Numbered from the stretch's first letter, positions 7,226-15,289 are shown. The stretch: DNA of 17,024 nt from Rhodospirillales bacterium (GCA_030754475.1 JASMAE010000114.1:1-17024); one strand, 5' to 3'. Numbers and translations: made by a program. Notes: generated by a model not told the origin, from the sequence alone.

Positions 7226-8407
7226 ATGACCGGCTTTCAGAATCTTGCGCCCTTTGCCTGCAAGCCCGATGAAAGCCAAGGGCGGCTCTATCCCGAACCG
7301 GAAAGCGCGACCCGAACCTGCTTTCAGCGGGATCGCGACCGGATCATCCACTGCGGGGCATTTCGGCGGCTTCAATACAAGACCCAGGTCTTCGTCAATC
7401 ACGAAGGCGATTTCTTCCGTACCCGGCTGACCCACAGCCTCGAGGTCTCGCAGATCGCGCGCTCGATCTGCCGAAGCCTCGGCCTCAACGAGGACCTGGG
7501 AGAGGCGCTCGCGCTAGCCCACGACCTCGGCCATCCGCCCTTCGGCCATGCCGGCGAGGAGGCGTTGGGCGCGGCGATGGAGGCCTTCGGCGGCTTCGAC
7601 CACAACGCCCAATCGCTGCGCGTCGTGACCAAGCTCGAGGAACGTTACCCGAATTTCGCTGGGCTGAACCTAACGCGCGAGACCCTCGACGGGATGATCA
7701 AGCACAACGGCGCGCTCGCGGGTGAACGCGCGAACCGGCCGCCGCACGCCGATATATTGGCGTTCGCCGCCGAACACGGCTTCGCGCCCGATACGTTTCC
7801 CGGCGCTGAAGCGCAAATCACCGCCCTTTCCGACGACATCGCCTACAACAATCACGATATCGAGGATGGTCTGCGGGCGGAATTGTTCGCAATCGATGAT
7901 TTGTTGGACGTTCCCCTGGTCGGGCCGGTCTTTCGCGAAGTCGCCCGTCGCCACCCCGAGATCCATCCGGCACGGCGGATACACGAGGCGGTGCGTGATC
8001 TCATCGGCGCCATGGTGCGCGATCTCTTGGACGAGACCGGGCGGCGAATCGCGGCGCTGAAGCCGGAATGCGCGGACGACGTGGCCCGGGCCGAAAAGCC
8101 CGTGGCCGCATTCTCGGACGTCATGCGCGAGCACGACCGGGTGCTCAAGGCGTTCTTGTTCGACAACATGTACCGCCATTACCGGCTCAACCGCATGACC
8201 AGCAAGGCGCGCCGGGTAGTGGACGATCTGTCTCGCCTGTTCATCGACGAGCCCGACTGCTTGCCGACGGAATGGCGCCACCGCGCCGCCGGGGCCGGCA
8301 GCCCCCGGACCGCGCGCCGGGTGGCCGATTACATCGCCGGCATGACCGACCGCTACGCGTTGGACGAACACCGGCGCCTGTTCGACGTCCAGGCGCGGTC
8401 ATCATGA
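7226..8407 (+). CDS. dgt: Deoxyguanosinetriphosphate triphosphohydrolase-like protein (HD domain)
   Basis: HD-domain hydrolase that removes triphosphate from dNTPs, controlling the dNTP pool. From ATG 7226 it has 393 residues; a GTG at 7199 would add nine residues (MRRRKYVPA) without family support. Metal ligands are visible: His70 in RTRLTHSLEVSQIAR, His99-Asp100 in LAHDLGHPPFGH, and a later Asp in LSDDIAYNNHDIEDG. RDRDRIIHCGAFRRLQYKTQVF (35-56) is the family's N-terminal signature. The length fits the dGTPase-like type 2 group common in alphaproteobacteria, whose nucleotide preference may be broader than dGTP. It is divergent from erpA and its stop overlaps argS (ATGA), so it is probably the first gene of the long plus-strand run. 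The upstream 129 bases hold no convincing plus-strand promoter. Confidence 0.94.
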   Translation: MTGFQNLAPFACKPDESQGRLYPEPESATRTCFQRDRDRIIHCGAFRRLQYKTQVFVNHEGDFFRTRLTHSLEVSQIARSICRSLGLNEDLGEALALAHDLGHPPFGHAGEEALGAAMEAFGGFDHNAQSLRVVTKLEERYPNFAGLNLTRETLDGMIKHNGALAGERANRPPHADILAFAAEHGFAPDTFPGAEAQITALSDDIAYNNHDIEDGLRAELFAIDDLLDVPLVGPVFREVARRHPEIHPARRIHEAVRDLIGAMVRDLLDETGRRIAALKPECADDVARAEKPVAAFSDVMREHDRVLKAFLFDNMYRHYRLNRMTSKARRVVDDLSRLFIDEPDCLPTEWRHRAAGAGSPRTARRVADYIAGMTDRYALDEHRRLFDVQARSS

Positions 8408-10182
8408 ACGTTTTCGAGCGCTTCCGCGGCCACGTGGTCGCGGTCATTGACGGCCTCGCCGAGGACGGCGCGGTTCCGCGTGAGATGGACTTGGCGCGCG
8501 TCGCCGTCGAACCGCCCCGCGACCCGAACCACGGCGATATGACTACCAACGCCGCCATGGTGCTTGCCGGCCAGGCGGCGATGAAACCGAAAGCGCTGGC
8601 ACGCGTGCTGGCCGAGCGCATCTGCCAGTTGGACGACGTTGCGGACGCATCCGTCGCCGGACCCGGTTTCGTCAACCTGCGGCTGGAGGATTCGTTCTGG
8701 CGCGCGCGTTTGGCCGAGATCCTGAGAAGCGGTCCGGCCTACGGCGATTCGTTCATCGGCGGCGGTGAGCCCGTGAATGTTGAGTTCGTGTCCGCCAACC
8801 CGACCGGGCCGCTGCACGTGGGCCACAGCCGGGGCGCCGTGATCGGGGACGCGCTGGCGGCGTTGCTCGAGAAGACGGGCTACAAGGTGACCCGCGAATA
8901 CTACGTGAACGACGCCGGCGCCCAGGTGGACAAGCTCGCGGATGCGGCCTACTGGCGCTACCTCGAAGCCCTCGGCGACAAGGTGTCCCAGACCGTGATC
9001 GAAAGTTTCCTTCAAGGGAACGACCTCGAATATCGCGGCGATTACCTGGTCCCCGTTGGCGCGCGGCTGGCCGAAAGAGATGGCCCCAAATGGGTCGAGG
9101 CCGCGCGCGATGAATGGTTGCCCGAAGTCCGCGCGTTCGTTGTCGAAGAGATGATGGGCCTGATCCGCCGGGATTTGGACGCGCTCGGCATCCGCTTCGA
9201 CGTCTTCACCTCCGAGCGCGCCATCGTGGCCGAGGGAAAGGTGGACGAGGCGCTTCGCTTTCTCGAAGCGCGCGACCTGATCTACACCGGCGTGTTGGAT
9301 CCGCCCAAGGGCAAGAAACCCGATGACTGGGAGCCGCGTCCCCAGACCTTGTTCCGCGCAAGCGCGTTCGGCGACGACGTGGACCGGCCCTTGCGCAAGT
9401 CCGATGGCGCGTGGACCTATTTCGCCACCGACATCGCCTACCATCTCGACAAGGTGCTGCGCGGGTATCAGACCATGATTAACGTCTGGGGCGCCGATCA
9501 CGGTGGTTACGTGAAGCGCATGCAGGCCGCCGTAAAGGCACTGACCGAAGGCCAGGGCGCGCTGGACGTGAAGCTCTGCCAGATGGTCAGTCTGTACGAG
9601 AACGGAGAGCCGGTGGCCATGTCGAAGCGTGCCGGCGCCTTCGTCGCGACGGCCGACGTGGTGGAACGCGTCGGCAAGGACGTGGTGCGTTTCATCATGT
9701 TGACACGGCGCAACGACGCGCCGCTGGACTTCGACTTCGCGAAGGTGACCGAGCGGACGCGCGACAACCCCGTGTTCTACGTCCAGTACGCCCACGCCCG
9801 GGTGCGTTCGCTCTTTCGCCTCGGGGCCGAGATGTTCGGCGCGGGCGGCTTGGACGCGGACGCGCTGGCGACCGCCGCGCTGAACCGCTTGACCGACGCC
9901 GACGAGGTTGGTTTGATCAAGGCGCTGGCCGGTTGGCCGCGGCTCGTGGAAGGCGCGGCCGAGGCCCACGAACCGCATCGCGTGGCGTATTATCTCCAGG
10001 CGGTGGCGGCCCAGTTCCACGCCTTGTGGAACAAGGGCAAAGACGACGCAAACTTGCGCTTCCTGGTGGAGGAGGATCCGGAGCTGTCGCGGGCCAGGCT
10101 CGCGTTGGCTCAGGGCGTGGCCACCGTGATCGCGTCCGGTCTTCGGATCTTCGGGGTGACGCCGGTCGAGGAGATGCGCTGA
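8404..10182 (+). CDS. argS: Arginyl-tRNA synthetase
   Basis: Class I aminoacyl-tRNA synthetase that charges tRNA-Arg in the cytosol. 592 residues from ATG 8404. The N-terminal Add-1 domain recognises the tRNA D-loop (about 1-110). The catalytic core begins at VNVEFVSANPTGPLHVGHSRG with the HIGH motif as HVGH (138-141), and the KMSKS loop reads AMSKRAG (405-411). The DALR-type anticodon-binding domain runs to the C-terminus, with NPVFYVQYAHARVRS before it. The reading frame is open for 112 more codons upstream, but that part overlaps dgt; the ATG overlapping the dgt stop gives a family-typical N-terminus (MNVFERFRGHVVAVI). Its own stop shares one base with the next ATG, which suggests translational coupling. 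Confidence 0.97.
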   Translation: MNVFERFRGHVVAVIDGLAEDGAVPREMDLARVAVEPPRDPNHGDMTTNAAMVLAGQAAMKPKALARVLAERICQLDDVADASVAGPGFVNLRLEDSFWRARLAEILRSGPAYGDSFIGGGEPVNVEFVSANPTGPLHVGHSRGAVIGDALAALLEKTGYKVTREYYVNDAGAQVDKLADAAYWRYLEALGDKVSQTVIESFLQGNDLEYRGDYLVPVGARLAERDGPKWVEAARDEWLPEVRAFVVEEMMGLIRRDLDALGIRFDVFTSERAIVAEGKVDEALRFLEARDLIYTGVLDPPKGKKPDDWEPRPQTLFRASAFGDDVDRPLRKSDGAWTYFATDIAYHLDKVLRGYQTMINVWGADHGGYVKRMQAAVKALTEGQGALDVKLCQMVSLYENGEPVAMSKRAGAFVATADVVERVGKDVVRFIMLTRRNDAPLDFDFAKVTERTRDNPVFYVQYAHARVRSLFRLGAEMFGAGGLDADALATAALNRLTDADEVGLIKALAGWPRLVEGAAEAHEPHRVAYYLQAVAAQFHALWNKGKDDANLRFLVEEDPELSRARLALAQGVATVIASGLRIFGVTPVEEMR

Positions 10183-10988
10183 TGGCCGAAGGCGAGCGCG
10201 CGGAACAGGACGAAGCGGCCGAATCGCTGGAATTCGAGCCCGTGGTGTTGCGTCCGCGCCGTCGCCGATCGGCCTTGATGCTTTCGCTTTCGGCGCTGGT
10301 TCTCATGGCGGCCGGCGCCGGCGCCGGATGGTACGCTTTCGAGAATCTGTTGGGAACCGAGGATCCGTTCGACGTTCCCCTGATCCGGTCCGACGCCGGC
10401 CCCATCAAGGTGCGGCCCGCCGAACCGGGCGGGATGGAGGTGCCGCACCGCGATAGGCTCGTCTACGAACGCCTGCTCGGAACCGCGCCGGATTTGCGCG
10501 AAGAGCGGCTGATGCCGCCCGCCGAGACGCCGTTGGCCGTGCCGGATTCACCCGCCGGCTCGGAGACGGCGCAATCGGTGCCCGAAGCCGAGTCGCCGCC
10601 GGTCCTGCCGGCTGATGCGGCCGATGCGGCCGAAGCGGCCGCGCCGACGGCCGCCGAGGTGATTAGGGCCAAGCGTCCGGAGCCGCCGCGAACACCGCGC
10701 GCCCAGCCGCGCGCCCAGCCGCGCGCGCTCGAGTCCTTCCAGGTCCAATTGGCCGCGGTTCGCTCATCGTCTGGGGCCGAGGACGAGTGGAACCGCTTGC
10801 GCCGCCGGCATGCCGATCTTTTGGGCGGTCTCGGGCTGACCGTCGTCCGGGCCGACCTCGGGCCTGCAAAGGGGATTTTCTACCGCGTGCGCGTTGGGCC
10901 GCTTGCCGACGAGGCCGCGGCGCGTGGATTGTGCTCTCAACTCGCCGATCGCAAGGTGGGGTGCCTGGTTGTCCCACCGGGAAAATAG
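10182..10988 (+). CDS. SPOR domain membrane protein
   Basis: Bitopic inner-membrane protein of 268 residues. It has a short acidic then Arg-rich cytosolic segment (1-30), one membrane helix (about 31-51), a low-complexity Pro/Ala linker, and a C-terminal SPOR domain (about 185-266: FQVQLAAVRS, then FYRVRVGPLADEAAARGLC). SPOR domains bind denuded glycan strands at division septa. GPIKVRPAEPGGMEVPHRD (73-91) is a motif I recognise from alphaproteobacterial proteins encoded next to argS and nagZ. The linker holds exact DNA repeats. The start at 10182 overlaps the argS stop by one base. Together with nagZ directly downstream, this suggests a role in septal peptidoglycan remodelling; the precise role is inferred. 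Confidence 0.88.
   Translation: MAEGERAEQDEAAESLEFEPVVLRPRRRRSALMLSLSALVLMAAGAGAGWYAFENLLGTEDPFDVPLIRSDAGPIKVRPAEPGGMEVPHRDRLVYERLLGTAPDLREERLMPPAETPLAVPDSPAGSETAQSVPEAESPPVLPADAADAAEAAAPTAAEVIRAKRPEPPRTPRAQPRAQPRALESFQVQLAAVRSSSGAEDEWNRLRRRHADLLGGLGLTVVRADLGPAKGIFYRVRVGPLADEAAARGLCSQLADRKVGCLVVPPGK
10614..10640 (+). repeat. Three 9-base tandem units in the SPOR protein linker
   Basis: Two exact copies of GATGCGGCC followed by GAAGCGGCC, coding DAA-DAA-EAA in the periplasmic linker. Probably replication slippage in a tolerant region. Confidence 0.6.
10695..10727 (+). repeat. 12-base tandem repeat in the SPOR protein linker
   Basis: CCGCGCGCCCAG occurs twice in a row and a third copy is started, coding the repeated PRAQ stretch just before the SPOR domain. 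Confidence 0.6.
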
Positions 10989-11007
10989 GTCCAGCCGCGG
11001 TCGGCCC

Positions 11008-12021
11008 TTGGCCGCGATCCTGGGCTGCTCGGGCCGGGCGTTGGGTGGGGCGGAGAAGTCCTTCTTCCGCGACGCCGATCCCTTCGGGTTCATCCTGTTC
11101 GCGCGCAATTGCGCCGAGCCTGATCAGGTTCGCCGCCTCGTCGGCGCGCTCAGGAACTGCGTGGGCCGCGCCAACGCCCCGATCCTGATCGACCAGGAGG
11201 GCGGACGCGTGGCGCGACTCGGACCGCCGCGGTGGCGCAGGCCCCCGCCCGCCGCGACATTCGCCCGTCTCGCGCGCGTGGACGAGGGAGCCGCGATCGA
11301 AGCGGCGCGCCTGAACGCGCGTCTGATCGCAGCCGAGCTTCACGAGCTCGGCATAACCGTCAACTGCGCGCCGGTGCTCGACGTGCCGCAGCCGGGCTCG
11401 CACGCAGTCATTGGCGACCGCGCCCTGGGAGAGAGCCCGGCGGTGGTGGCGCTGCTGGGACGGGCCGTTTGCGAGGGCCTTCTGGACGGAGGCGTTCTTC
11501 CGGTGATCAAGCACATCCCCGGTCACGGACGCGCGCTCACCGACAGCCACAAGGCCCTTCCCGTCGTCGGCGCTGCGCGCGTGGACCTGGAAGCGGTCGA
11601 TTTCGCACCGTTCAAGGCGCTTCGCGACATGCCGTGGGCCATGACGGCCCACGTTCGCTACGAGACCCTCGATCGACGGGCGCCGGCCACGACCTCGAAG
11701 ACCGTGATCCAGCGTTTTATCCGCGGCACCATCGGATTCGACGGCGTTCTGGTGTCCGACGACCTGTCGATGTCGGCGCTTGGGGGTGGTGTGGGCGAAC
11801 GCGCCCAGGCTGCGCTTGCCGCCGGATGCGACGTCGTTCTGCATTGCAACGGAATGAGGGCGGAGATGGAAGAGGTGGCGGCGTACGCCTCACCGCTCGA
11901 CGACGCGGCGCAGGCGCGACTGCACCGCGCCGAGGCCATTCGCGCGCCGCCGAAGCCTTTCGAGCGCAACGGCGCGTTGGCCCGGCTGCGGGTCCTCATG
12001 GAAGGAATGGTGGTTCCATGA
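11008..12021 (+). CDS. nagZ: Beta-N-acetylhexosaminidase, GH3 family
   Basis: Cytosolic enzyme that removes N-acetylglucosamine from anhydro-muropeptides in cell-wall recycling. Numbered from TTG 11008 it has 337 residues, the normal family length, and opens MAAILGCSG. FRDADPFGFILFARN (20-34), LIDQEGGRVARL (60-71) and VIKHIPGHG (166-174) are diagnostic. TDSH (178-181) supplies the Asp-His acid/base pair, and VSDDLSMSAL carries the nucleophile Asp251. There is no ATG in the right place: in-frame alternatives are TTG at 10969 or 10894 and a GTG near 10925, all inside the SPOR gene. I chose the start matching the family N-terminus, though its ribosome site is weak. Its stop overlaps the M50 gene (ATGA). 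Function is firm, start is not. Confidence 0.92.
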   Translation: MAAILGCSGRALGGAEKSFFRDADPFGFILFARNCAEPDQVRRLVGALRNCVGRANAPILIDQEGGRVARLGPPRWRRPPPAATFARLARVDEGAAIEAARLNARLIAAELHELGITVNCAPVLDVPQPGSHAVIGDRALGESPAVVALLGRAVCEGLLDGGVLPVIKHIPGHGRALTDSHKALPVVGAARVDLEAVDFAPFKALRDMPWAMTAHVRYETLDRRAPATTSKTVIQRFIRGTIGFDGVLVSDDLSMSALGGGVGERAQAALAAGCDVVLHCNGMRAEMEEVAAYASPLDDAAQARLHRAEAIRAPPKPFERNGALARLRVLMEGMVVP

Positions 12022-12740
12022 TCGGGGAGGGTTCGTCCGTCGCGGTCTCGGCTTGGGCGGTGCAGATGTTGCTCGCGGTCTCGGTGTGGGCGGTGCCTGT
12101 GCTACTGGCGGTCACACTGCACGAGGCGGCGCATGGTTGGGTCGCGTGGAAGCTGGGCGACGATACCGCGATGCGCCTCGGGCGCGTCACGTTCAATCCC
12201 TTGAAGCACGTCCATCCCGTGGGCACGTTGGTGTTGCCGGCGCTGCTGCTGCTCGTTTCGGGCGGGCGAATGATGTTCGGGTACGCACGGCCGGTACCGG
12301 TGAACATCGGGCGCCTGGGCTCGCCGCGCCGCGATATGATTTTCGTCGCTATCGCCGGCCCGGCGACCAATCTTGCGCTCGCCTTCGTTTCGGCGCTGCT
12401 GATTCACGCGCTGGTGGTAGTGCCGGACTGGGCGGATGTATGGGTTCGCAGCAATCTCTTGAACTCCATCTGGCTGAATCTGATTCTCTGCGTGTTCAAC
12501 ATGCTTCCGGTGCCGCCGCTGGACGGCGGCCGAGTCGCGGTCGGCCTGCTACCCGACCGCCTGGCGATCCCGCTGGCGCGGCTCGAAAGGGCTGGAATCT
12601 TTATAGTTCTGGGGGCGATGTTTATCCTGCCCTGGATCGGTGGCAAACTCGGTGTGGAGCTGAACGTGTTCGCATGGCTGGTGGGCCGGCCGGCCGCGTT
12701 CCTGTGGCAGCTAATCGTCTCGGCGAGCGGGATTGGATGA
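12018..12740 (+). CDS. Site-2 protease family (M50) membrane metalloprotease
   Basis: Polytopic zinc protease, 240 residues from the ATG that overlaps the nagZ stop. The zinc-binding motif HEAAH (35-39) lies in the first core helix, and the third ligand is in NMLPVPPLDGGRV (161-173). AGPATNLALAF (113-123) is also family-typical. Such small M50 proteins lack PDZ and CBS domains; their natural substrates are mostly unknown, so no regulated-proteolysis target can be named. Residues 9-30 hold a duplicated 11-residue unit ahead of the HExxH helix. The gene sits between nagZ and scpA, a frequent alphaproteobacterial position, probably in one transcript. The family is secure, the role is not. Confidence 0.92.
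   Translation: MIGEGSSVAVSAWAVQMLLAVSVWAVPVLLAVTLHEAAHGWVAWKLGDDTAMRLGRVTFNPLKHVHPVGTLVLPALLLLVSGGRMMFGYARPVPVNIGRLGSPRRDMIFVAIAGPATNLALAFVSALLIHALVVVPDWADVWVRSNLLNSIWLNLILCVFNMLPVPPLDGGRVAVGLLPDRLAIPLARLERAGIFIVLGAMFILPWIGGKLGVELNVFAWLVGRPAAFLWQLIVSASGIG
12042..12107 (+). repeat. Imperfect 33-base tandem duplication in the M50 gene
   Basis: Two adjacent 33-base units (12042-12074 and 12075-12107) agree at about 25 positions and both begin GCGGTCTCGG. They code VSAWAVQMLLA and VSVWAVPVLLA, lengthening the hydrophobic segment before HEAAH. Confidence 0.65.
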
Positions 12741-12750
12741 GGTGGATGGC

Positions 12751-13584
12751 ATGATTTCGACGGCCGGCGAAGATTCGTTCGACGAAGGCGCCGTGCGCGC
12801 CGGGACGGACGCGACGACGGGGTTCGTGGTCGACATCGACGGCTTCGAAGGGCCGATCGACCTCTTGCTAGCGCTCGCGCGCGAGCAAAAGGTCGACCTC
12901 GCGCGCATTTCGATCCTGCAGTTGGCGGACCAGTATCTGGCGTTCGTGACCGCGGCGCGCAGCGCCAGCCTCGAGTTGGCGGCAGATTATCTGGTCATGG
13001 CGGCGTGGCTGGCCTATCTCAAGTCCCGCCTTCTGTTGCCTTCGGCGGAAGCGGACGAGGAGCCGAGCGCGGAAGAAATGGCCGCGGCGCTGGCGATGCA
13101 GCTTCGCCGGCTCGAAGCCATGCAAGCGTCTGGCGCCCGCCTCATGGCCCGAGGCTTACTGGGCGAGGATTTCTTCGTCCGCGGAGCGCCCGAGACTTAC
13201 GCGCCCCTGCGGCGGAACGTGATCGAGGTCTCGCTGTTCGAACTATTGAGGGCCTACGGCGAATTTCGGCGCCGGAGCGAGGCCCGGGTTCTGCACATCG
13301 AGCCCGCCGAGTTGCACACGGTCGAACGCGCGCTGCAACGGTTTCAACGCCTCCTTGGCGAGAGCACGGACTGGGAGAGCCTGTGGCGCTTCCTGCCCGA
13401 CGACATCGGCGTTGGCGCCGTCGCCAAATCGGCGATCGCGTCCACCTTCGCCGCGAGCCTCGAGCTGGTGCGCAAGGGGCGTCTCAACGTTCGTCAAGAC
13501 GCCGCCTTCGGATCCATTTATCTACGCACCGCGCACCCCCGGGCGACTGAGATCGCCGACGAGCGTGAGCCGGAGGGCGAATGA
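12751..13584 (+). CDS. scpA: Segregation and condensation protein A (kleisin)
   Basis: Kleisin subunit of the SMC-ScpAB condensin, which bridges the SMC heads and organises the chromosome. It has 277 residues from ATG 12751, where GAGGTGG ends 5 bases upstream; a TTG at 12733 is a less likely alternative. VDIDGFEGPIDLLLALAREQKVDL and SLELAADYLVMAAWLAYLKSRLLLP form the N-terminal SMC-neck-binding domain. The acidic linker follows, and the C-terminal winged helix includes VIEVSLFELLRAYGEF. The gene is preceded closely by the M50 gene and overlaps scpB by ATGA, which fits their fixed complex. Length and motifs are normal. Confidence 0.95.
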   Translation: MISTAGEDSFDEGAVRAGTDATTGFVVDIDGFEGPIDLLLALAREQKVDLARISILQLADQYLAFVTAARSASLELAADYLVMAAWLAYLKSRLLLPSAEADEEPSAEEMAAALAMQLRRLEAMQASGARLMARGLLGEDFFVRGAPETYAPLRRNVIEVSLFELLRAYGEFRRRSEARVLHIEPAELHTVERALQRFQRLLGESTDWESLWRFLPDDIGVGAVAKSAIASTFAASLELVRKGRLNVRQDAAFGSIYLRTAHPRATEIADEREPEGE

Positions 13585-14300
13585 GCACCGAAGACGGCCA
13601 GCACCTGCGGCTGCTCGAGGCCTTGCTGTTCGCGTCGCGCGCTCCGGTGCCGGTCCGCGAGCTGGCGGCGCGCTTTCCCGAAGGCGCCGAAGTCGAAGGC
13701 CTTTTGACGAAGCTGGCCGACATCTATGCCAACCGCGGCGTCAATTTGGTCAAGCGGGGCGGGACCTGGGCCTTCCGCACGGCACCCGATCTCGCCGCCC
13801 ATCTCGCGGGCGAACGGGTCTCGGTCCGCAAGCTTTCGCGCGCGGCCGTGGAAACGCTGGCGATCGTCGCCTACCACCAACCGGTGACGCGCTCCGAGAT
13901 CGAGGAAATCCGGGGCGTGGGATTGAGCAAGGGGACGCTCGACATTCTGTTCGAGGCAGGTTGGGTCCGCCCGCGGGGCCGCCGGCGCACGCCCGGACGC
14001 CCGGTGATGTGGGCGACGACGGACGCCTTTCTCGACCACTTCGGACTCGAGAGTTTGGACGAACTTCCCGGAGTCGACGAATTGAAGGCGGCCGGGCTCT
14101 TGGACACGGGTCCGGTCGTCGCCGATGTGCGGGCCTTGTCGAATCAAGCGCTGCCGGGCATCGACGACGGTAACGAAGGCGGCGAGGGCGACGGGGACGG
14201 CGACGGCGAGGGCGACGAGGACGACAGGGACGGTGAGGGCGACGAGGGCGAAGACGGCGAGGACGACGCCGTTGGGCTCGGACCCGACGCCCCACGCTGA
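13581..14300 (+). CDS. scpB: Segregation and condensation protein B with acidic tail
   Basis: Dimeric partner of ScpA in the SMC complex, 239 residues from the ATG overlapping the scpA stop. Two winged-helix domains are visible: LRLLEALLFASRAPVPVRELA to FRTAPDLA (about 9-72), then LSRAAVETLAIVAYHQPVTRSEIEEIRGV (85-113) with LDILFEAGWVRPRGRRRTPGRP (120-141). The core ends near residue 192. The last part (194-229) is almost only Gly, Asp and Glu, a low-complexity acidic tail coded by reiterated GAC, GAG and GGC codons. Acidic tails in ScpB vary between species, so this need not impair function. Confidence 0.95.
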   Translation: MSTEDGQHLRLLEALLFASRAPVPVRELAARFPEGAEVEGLLTKLADIYANRGVNLVKRGGTWAFRTAPDLAAHLAGERVSVRKLSRAAVETLAIVAYHQPVTRSEIEEIRGVGLSKGTLDILFEAGWVRPRGRRRTPGRPVMWATTDAFLDHFGLESLDELPGVDELKAAGLLDTGPVVADVRALSNQALPGIDDGNEGGEGDGDGDGEGDEDDRDGEGDEGEDGEDDAVGLGPDAPR

Positions 14301-14352
14301 GGTGGTTCCGAGGGTGGCGGAGCGTTCGCGCGCGCCCGAAAACTGGCCAGCG

Positions 14353-14381
14353 TTGCGACACCAGAACCTTTCTGCCATTAT
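14353..14381 (+). promoter_or_regulatory. Possible promoter for tatABC-serS
   Basis: In the 122-base gap after scpB, TTGCGA (14353-14358) and CATTAT (14376-14381) stand 17 bases apart, each matching the sigma70 consensus at four of six positions. This is the longest non-coding gap in the plus-strand run, so a second promoter here is reasonable, but the match is modest. Confidence 0.33.
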
Positions 14382-14422
14382 CGAGCCGAGCCATCGGGAA
14401 ATGAAGTAACGAAAGCAGGGGC

Positions 14423-14659
14423 ATGGGTACTTTTAGCATCTGGCATTGGCTGGTGGTTCTGGCCGTGGTCCTCGTCCTGTTCGGGGGCGGCGGGAAACTT
14501 TCGCGCCTCATGGGGGACTTCGGTAAAGGTCTGAAATCCTTTAAGAAAAGCATGAAGGAAGAAGAAGTCGGCGGTGCCGACGACGCGAAGGCGATCGAGA
14601 GCGACACCCAGGCGATGGCCGAAGACACGGTCGAGAAGAAGCAAGCGTCGAATTCTTAA
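14423..14659 (+). CDS. tatA: Sec-independent protein translocase subunit TatA
   Basis: Forms the pore-like assembly of the Tat system for folded proteins carrying twin-arginine signals. 78 residues: a short N-terminal membrane helix (WHWLVVLAVVLVLF, about 7-20), the FGGGGKLS hinge (20-27), the amphipathic helix LSRLMGDFGKGLKSFKKSM (26-44), and a charged tail. All match TatA rather than TatB. The start has a GCAGGGG ribosome site. The gene begins the tatABC set after a 122-base gap from scpB. Family length and features are normal. Confidence 0.96.
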   Translation: MGTFSIWHWLVVLAVVLVLFGGGGKLSRLMGDFGKGLKSFKKSMKEEEVGGADDAKAIESDTQAMAEDTVEKKQASNS

Positions 14660-14665
14660 ACGTCG

Positions 14666-14683
14666 CGGGCGCGGGCCCGTTTT
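14666..14683 (+). terminator. Small GC hairpin with T run between tatA and tatB (attenuator-like)
   Basis: CGGGC (14666-14670), loop GCGG, then GCCCG (14675-14679) followed by TTTT (14680-14683), all within the 48-base tatA-tatB gap. A 5-base all-GC stem with four Ts is short for a full terminator, but could stop some transcripts and leave TatA in excess of TatB and TatC. Confidence 0.4.
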
Positions 14684-14707
14684 CGTCAGCGGAAACTTGT
14701 CGCTGCC

Positions 14708-15283
14708 ATGTTCGATCTGGGCTGGCAAGAGCTGTTCATTATCGCGGCTCTGGTGATTATCGTCATCGGACCCAAGGACATGCCGCGGACGCTGCGCGCC
14801 GTTTCCGGCTGGATCCGCAAGGGCCGCGAGCTCGCCCGTGAGTTCCAGGGCGGCGTCAACGACATGGTTCGCCAAGCCGATCTCGACGACATCAAGCGCC
14901 AGATCAATACCGATCGGTTGACCCAGGAGATCAAGAAACAGATCGACCCGGACGGCGAGATCTTGAGCGAGGTTCGCGACGTCGAGGCGGGTGCGATCGA
15001 GGCGGGGCCGGACCCCGACCCGGTGGAAGCTGCGGTCTCGGGCGAGACTTCGGATTCCGCGCTGCGGCCGACGGCCGAGCCGGAACCGGCTCCGGTCGCT
15101 GATGACGCCAAAGAGCAAATAGACGCCCCTCCGGAACGAAGAGGCCGCACCGCGGTGAAAGCGACCGCGGGCGCAAAGGCGAAAGGGCCGGAGAAGGTGC
15201 CCCGGGCGGGGCCCACGCGCGGCCGGCGCGCCTCGCAGAGTCCGGCGGAGAAGGGGCGGCGTTCGTCGGCCGACGAACGGTAG
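14708..15283 (+). CDS. tatB: Sec-independent protein translocase subunit TatB
   Basis: Part of the TatBC receptor that binds twin-arginine signal peptides. 191 residues opening MFDLGWQELFIIAALVIIVIGPKDMPRTLR. The helix ends at the conserved Gly-Pro hinge, and the amphipathic helix WIRKGRELAREFQGGVNDMVRQ follows. The tail is long, charged and low in complexity (Pro/Glu/Ala, then Arg/Lys), as in other alphaproteobacterial TatB proteins. The ATG at 14708 follows tatA after 48 bases and the ribosome site is weak, which fits lower expression than tatA. It ends 6 bases before tatC. Confidence 0.95.
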   Translation: MFDLGWQELFIIAALVIIVIGPKDMPRTLRAVSGWIRKGRELAREFQGGVNDMVRQADLDDIKRQINTDRLTQEIKKQIDPDGEILSEVRDVEAGAIEAGPDPDPVEAAVSGETSDSALRPTAEPEPAPVADDAKEQIDAPPERRGRTAVKATAGAKAKGPEKVPRAGPTRGRRASQSPAEKGRRSSADER

Positions 15284-15289
15284 AATCCC

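Noticed and set aside
8068..8403. 112-codon upstream extension of argS
   Set aside because: It overlaps dgt in another frame, is Arg/Gly-rich, and argS has a family-typical ATG overlapping the dgt stop.
8353..10020. Long antisense open frame within argS (555 codons)
   Set aside because: It lies entirely opposite the clear arginyl-tRNA synthetase; its His/Val/Gly-rich translation is a codon-bias shadow.
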